From Cunninghamella blakesleeana (taxonomy: Eukaryota; Mucoromycota; Mucoromycetes; Mucorales; Cunninghamellaceae), in NCBI GenBank assembly GCA_017871115.1, contig JAFCIZ010000011.1:823501-887500 (forward strand): a stretch of 64,000 bases of DNA, written 5' to 3'. The notes beneath the pieces were generated by a model. That model did not search any database, was not told the DNA's origin, and saw nothing but the letters and a program-made list of their open reading frames with translations. This document shows, piece after piece, positions 59,971-64,000 of the stretch. Position 1 is the first letter of the stretch. The number at the start of each line of letters is the position of its first letter. A program made the position numbers and the translations under genes.

Positions 59971-62900
59971 TTAACCTCTAAGGTTACCCATAACGAGAGC
60001 CAATAAAGCCATACGAACATATAAACCGTAACGCATTTGACGGAAATAAGCAGCACGTTGATCATAATCGACTTCAGGTTCAATTTCATTTACACGAGGT
60101 AAAGGATGTAATACAATCATTTGAGATTTGGCCTTGCTGATCATATCATTGTTCAAAATAAAGGCATCCTTGACAGCGTTATATGCTTCATCTGTTTCGA
60201 AACGTTCCTTTTGTACACGAGTCATGTAAAGTACATCTGTATTACCAATGACTTCATCTAAAGAACTGTATACATTTTGAGTGACACCAGCTTGAGCTAC
60301 TTCGTCCATAACATCTTTAGGCATAGCTAAAGAAGGAGGAGCTACATAATTAAGTGTTACTTGATAATAAGCAAGAATCTTGACTAAACTGTGGACGGTA
60401 CGACCATTCTTCAAATCACCAACTAATGTAACGGTTAAACCATTGACAGTACCAAGTTCTTCACGAATAGTGAATACATCAAGGAAGGCTTGAGTAGGAT
60501 GTTCTCCAATACCATCACCAGCATTGATCACAGGGACTTTAGAGTATTTAGCAGCTAATTGAGCACTTCCAGGTTGAGGATGACGAAGGACAATACAATC
60601 AGAGTAGCAACCAAGAGTACGAACAGTATCAGCTAAAGATTCACCTTTTTGAACAGAGGAGGTAGTAGCGCTAACAGATACAACTTTACCACCTAAACGG
60701 TACATAGCGGCTTCAAATGAAGCAGAAGTACGAGTGGAAGGTTCAAAGAACATGGTACTTAATACACGACCTTCTAATAAATTGATACATCCGTAAAGTT
60801 CAACTAAATTACGCATTTCATGAGCAACACCAAATAAGACATGTAAATCATTACGATCAAATTGTTTGGATTTAAGGATATGGTTACGGTAGAAAGGTGA
60901 ACGAGTAAAGACACGAGCCAATGAAGCAGAGATTTCATAACGAGGAGAAGCAAAAGAAACTAATTGCTGATCAGAAGCACCGGCAAGCTTAACGGATTCA
61001 CCAGTGGTAACAGCATCGGTTGTCTTTTCAGCAGCAACAACAGCAGGAGCATTATCTACAGCAACAGCTTGAGCCTTCACTTGAGGAGCAGGAGTTGTTT
61101 CACTAACTTGTTCTTTTTCTTTTACTACAGTTTGAACAGATAAATCACGACCAAGATTACCTTGTGATTTACATAAACCATCCATAAAGACAGTCTTTTC
61201 AGACATGACTACACGATGAACAGATCCGCTAAGAGTTTGACCTTCAAGTGGAGACCATTGTTGATCCTTGACCTTCCATACTTGTTTACGATCTAATTCA
61301 ACTTCAACATAGGTATCGGCTTGAGGCACTAAACCAAAGATACGACGAGGGTTTTCATAGAATCGTTCGGTAATGTCAGCAAGACGTAATTTACCTTGGG
61401 CAACAGCATTTAATAATAAAGGTAAAGCTTCTTCAATACCAGATGAAACAGTAGCAGTCTTTCCTAAAGATTGGGCTAAAAGACGAGGAGTGGAGCCAAC
61501 AGAGAAACAATCAACGGCTTTAAGGTTAGCCCATAAAGCTTCTTGATCCTTCTTGGTAGGTAATAATTTAGTGTTATCATAATCTTCAGAGGCCAAGAAT
61601 AAAGCATAAACTGATACATCACAACTAACATCAAGTCCCTTTTTCTTACTAAGTTCAATAAGTGCTAAATCTTCTTTACTAGAAACATTGGTAACGTGAA
61701 TGACACGATTGTGTAAGGAGGCCAATAATAAAATAGAAGCAAGATCGGTACCCTTAGCATCAGTAACTACTAATTGAGAGCTAGGCCATGAAGAAAAGAC
61801 AGAATCAAAGATAGACACATTACCACTTCCAATCTTATCAGTATTGATATAAACAGCAGCAGCTTCAGAGGCAAGGTTACCTACATTGTTAGCATTATTA
61901 GCTGTAGCAGTGACATTAAGTAAATAATCTGTGTGAGCAGCCTTGTGAGCACTAACGTTAACAGCATCAAGAGCTTCAGCATTATTAACATCTTCGGCAA
62001 TAGCAGAGATAGTGGTATAACCAGCACAAACTGATGCTTTTGTAACATCAGCAAATTCTTCAGCCTTTCCTAAATAAGCATTAACATTGATCAAACCAGG
62101 TAAAACAGCAGTGGTATTGCTAGTCTTATAATCCACACCAGCAACTTCAAATTCCTTCATACGAGCAAGAGCTTCAACAAATAATTTAGCACATTTGACA
62201 TTGGTTAATAAAGGAATGGAGTAATCCACAGCCATACGACGAGAGCGATAACCTTTAGACATGTATGAAGCAGGACGGCGGTAACGGTTACGAGAAGGTA
62301 AATTGATATACATATCAATTAAGTTATTGGATAAATGTTGTTGTAAAGAGTATTCAGCCTTAAGTTTATCATTGACATCACCATCTAAAGCTTCCAAATG
62401 TTTGACAGGAATGTTATGTTCTTGAATAAAATCGGCAGTACCAGTGGTGGCAAAGATATTATAGCCCAATTCATGTAATTTCTTAACAGAGGGTAAAAAT
62501 TCTTGTTTTTCCTTATAAGAACCAATAGACAATAATATATTCTTCTTGGGAAGAGAGAAGCCAGTAGCTAATAAAGCTTTAAGGTAAGCAGAGTATTTAT
62601 CTTTACCGAAACAAGCAACTTCACCAGTAGAAGCCATTTCAACACCCAAAATAGGATCAGCACCAGATAAACGACTGAAAGAGAATTGGGGAACTTTAAC
62701 ACCAACATAATCTTTACCGATAGAGACCTTAGGATAAGGTTCGACAGGTAAACCTAACATAGCATGTGTAGCCATTTCAATCAAATCTACACCCATGACT
62801 TTAGAAACGAATGGGAAAGAACGAGCAGCACGAACGTTACATTCAATAACCTTAATTTCATTATTCTTTGCAATAAATTGAATATTGAAAGGACCTGTAA

Positions 62901-64000
62901 CATTCAAAGCACGACCAATCTTGGCAGTAGCAGTTTCAACCTTACGAATGGTTTCAGGATCAAGATCTTGAGGTGGAAGAACTAATGTAGCATCACCAGA
63001 GTGAACACCGGCATTTTCAACATGTTCAGAAACAACGTGCATGATTAATTTACCATCTAAGGCAACAGCATCCATTTCAATTTCTTTTGCTTCTTCAATA
63101 TATTTAGAAATTACTACAGGATGATCGCGAGAAACGGCAGCAGCTTCTTTAAGATAAGATGCAAGATCATCTTTAGAAGATACAACGTTCATAGCAGCAC
63201 CTGATAAAACATAAGAAGGACGGACAAGAACAGGGTAGCCAACATTAGCACAGAAGCTTTCAGCTTCTTCATAACTAGTTAACTCCTTCCATAAAGGTTG
63301 ATCTACACCAATACGATCACACATACGTGAGAATTTATAACGATTTTCAGCATTATCAATCATTTCAGGTGAAGTACCAAGTACCTTAACGTTTTGACGG
63401 TATAAAGGTAAAGCAATGTTATTAGGAGTTTGACCACCCATAGACATGATAACACCAGTGGAGTTTTCAATTTCGTAAATATCCATCACACGTTCCAAAT
63501 TGATATTTTCAAAGTATAAACGATCAGCTTCATCGTAATCAGTAGATACAGTTTCAGGATTATAATTTACCATCACAGTCTTGATACCCTTTTCACGTAA
63601 AGTACGAATGGCACGTACAGCACACCAATCGAATTCAACAGATGAACCAATACGATAAACACCAGAACCAAGTACCATAATACCATTGTCATCAAAAGTA
63701 ATATCGTGTTCAACAGCATTATAAGTCATGTATAAGTAATTGGTGAAAGCAGGGAATTCAGCAGCAACTATAATATATAAACATTTGTATCAATTATCAC
63801 TCTTCACATGGCCCTAATCTATTACCATTCACATATTTATTTTATTTAATTATTACCTGTATCAATTTGTTTAACATAAGGTGTAACACCAAATTCTTGA
63901 CGAAGACGACGAACGGCTAATTCATTACTGTTAATACGATTAGCAATTTGACGATCAGAGAAACCAAGTTGTTTAGCAGAGCGAATGAGATTACCAGGAA
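59971..64000 (-). CDS. URA2: URA2/CAD: CPSase large part, inactive DHOase, aspartate carbamoyltransferase (5' end outside window)
   Basis: Two exons visible (63857-64000, open at the window edge, and 59971-63767), about 1,313 codons of a protein usually near 2,200 aa. It makes carbamoyl phosphate and carbamoyl aspartate, the first steps of pyrimidine synthesis. From the N-terminal side: the end of the first CPSase half ([20 protein letters not shown]), then the second ATP-grasp half ([71 protein letters not shown]). The allosteric region follows ([16 protein letters not shown]). A DHOase-like domain comes next with [15 protein letters not shown] where active enzymes have a D-x-H-x-H motif, so it is a yeast-type pseudo-DHOase. 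A variable linker precedes ATCase: [16 protein letters not shown] binds carbamoyl phosphate, plus [16 protein letters not shown] and [11 protein letters not shown]. It ends at GNLRG. Strong codon bias suggests high expression. Confidence 0.96.

Overview
This is nuclear DNA from a very AT-rich fungal genome. Genes carry many short GT-AG introns (often 50-200 nt), promoters have CCAAT and TATA boxes, and homopolymers and (AT)n runs are everywhere. Fungus-specific families are present: KTR/KRE2 mannosyltransferase, GH125, RRT8-like EI24, a yeast-type URA2 with a dead dihydroorotase segment, and cytochrome b5-acyl-CoA dehydrogenase. Genes that most Dikarya have lost, SMG1 and a BRCA1/BARD1-type protein, are kept. 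Together this points to an early-diverging fungus, most likely Mucoromycota. That is an inference from gene content; no rRNA or other marker lies in the window.

Layout. 0.4-1.5 kb: a GNAT acetyltransferase and a GFA/CENP-V zinc protein, both minus strand. 2-7.7 kb: two divergent kelch-repeat membrane proteins (A and B); a third copy (C) lies at 26.7-29.1 kb. All three share one nine-exon architecture. 7.9-11 kb: a Golgi alpha-mannosyltransferase (minus) divergent from adenosine kinase (plus). 11.3-11.8 kb: a decayed gene. 12.2-13.7 kb: an F-box-like protein. 14.3-25.4 kb: SMG1, the nonsense-mediated-decay PI3K-like kinase, 16 exons and 3,240 aa as I spliced it. 29.7-31.4 kb: a CUE5-like ubiquitin-binding protein (minus). 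31.7-32.7 kb: two tandem I78-type peptidase inhibitors. 32.9-37.9 kb: a GH125 alpha-1,6-mannosidase and a GT32 glycosyltransferase with a LamG-like C-terminal domain. 39.1-42.6 kb: DNA ligase I, tail to tail with an EI24/RRT8-like membrane protein. 44.4-48.3 kb: a bromodomain plus kinase-like fusion. 49.9-51.9 kb: cytochrome b5-acyl-CoA dehydrogenase. 53.2-54.5 kb: protein-L-isoaspartate methyltransferase. 56.5-59.2 kb: a RING, RanBP2-type zinc finger, tandem BRCT protein of the BRCA1/BARD1 family. 60-64 kb: the 3' part of URA2 (CPSase-pseudoDHOase-ATCase), minus strand, running off the window end.

There is no operon-like organisation. Thematic neighbours are three secretory-pathway mannan or glycan enzymes (GT15, GH125, GT32), and genome or RNA maintenance genes (SMG1, LIG1, BRCA1/BARD1-like). 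The most unusual items are the BRCA1/BARD1-like protein with a zinc finger where animal BARD1 has ankyrins, the bromodomain-kinase fusion in which both domains have lost a signature residue, and the kelch receptor family with repeated Lys-Pro motifs in its cytosolic tails. All splice models below were built by hand from GT/AG sites, reading-frame continuity and, where available, comparison of paralogs. The exon lengths of every spliced gene I report as complete add up to an intact frame.
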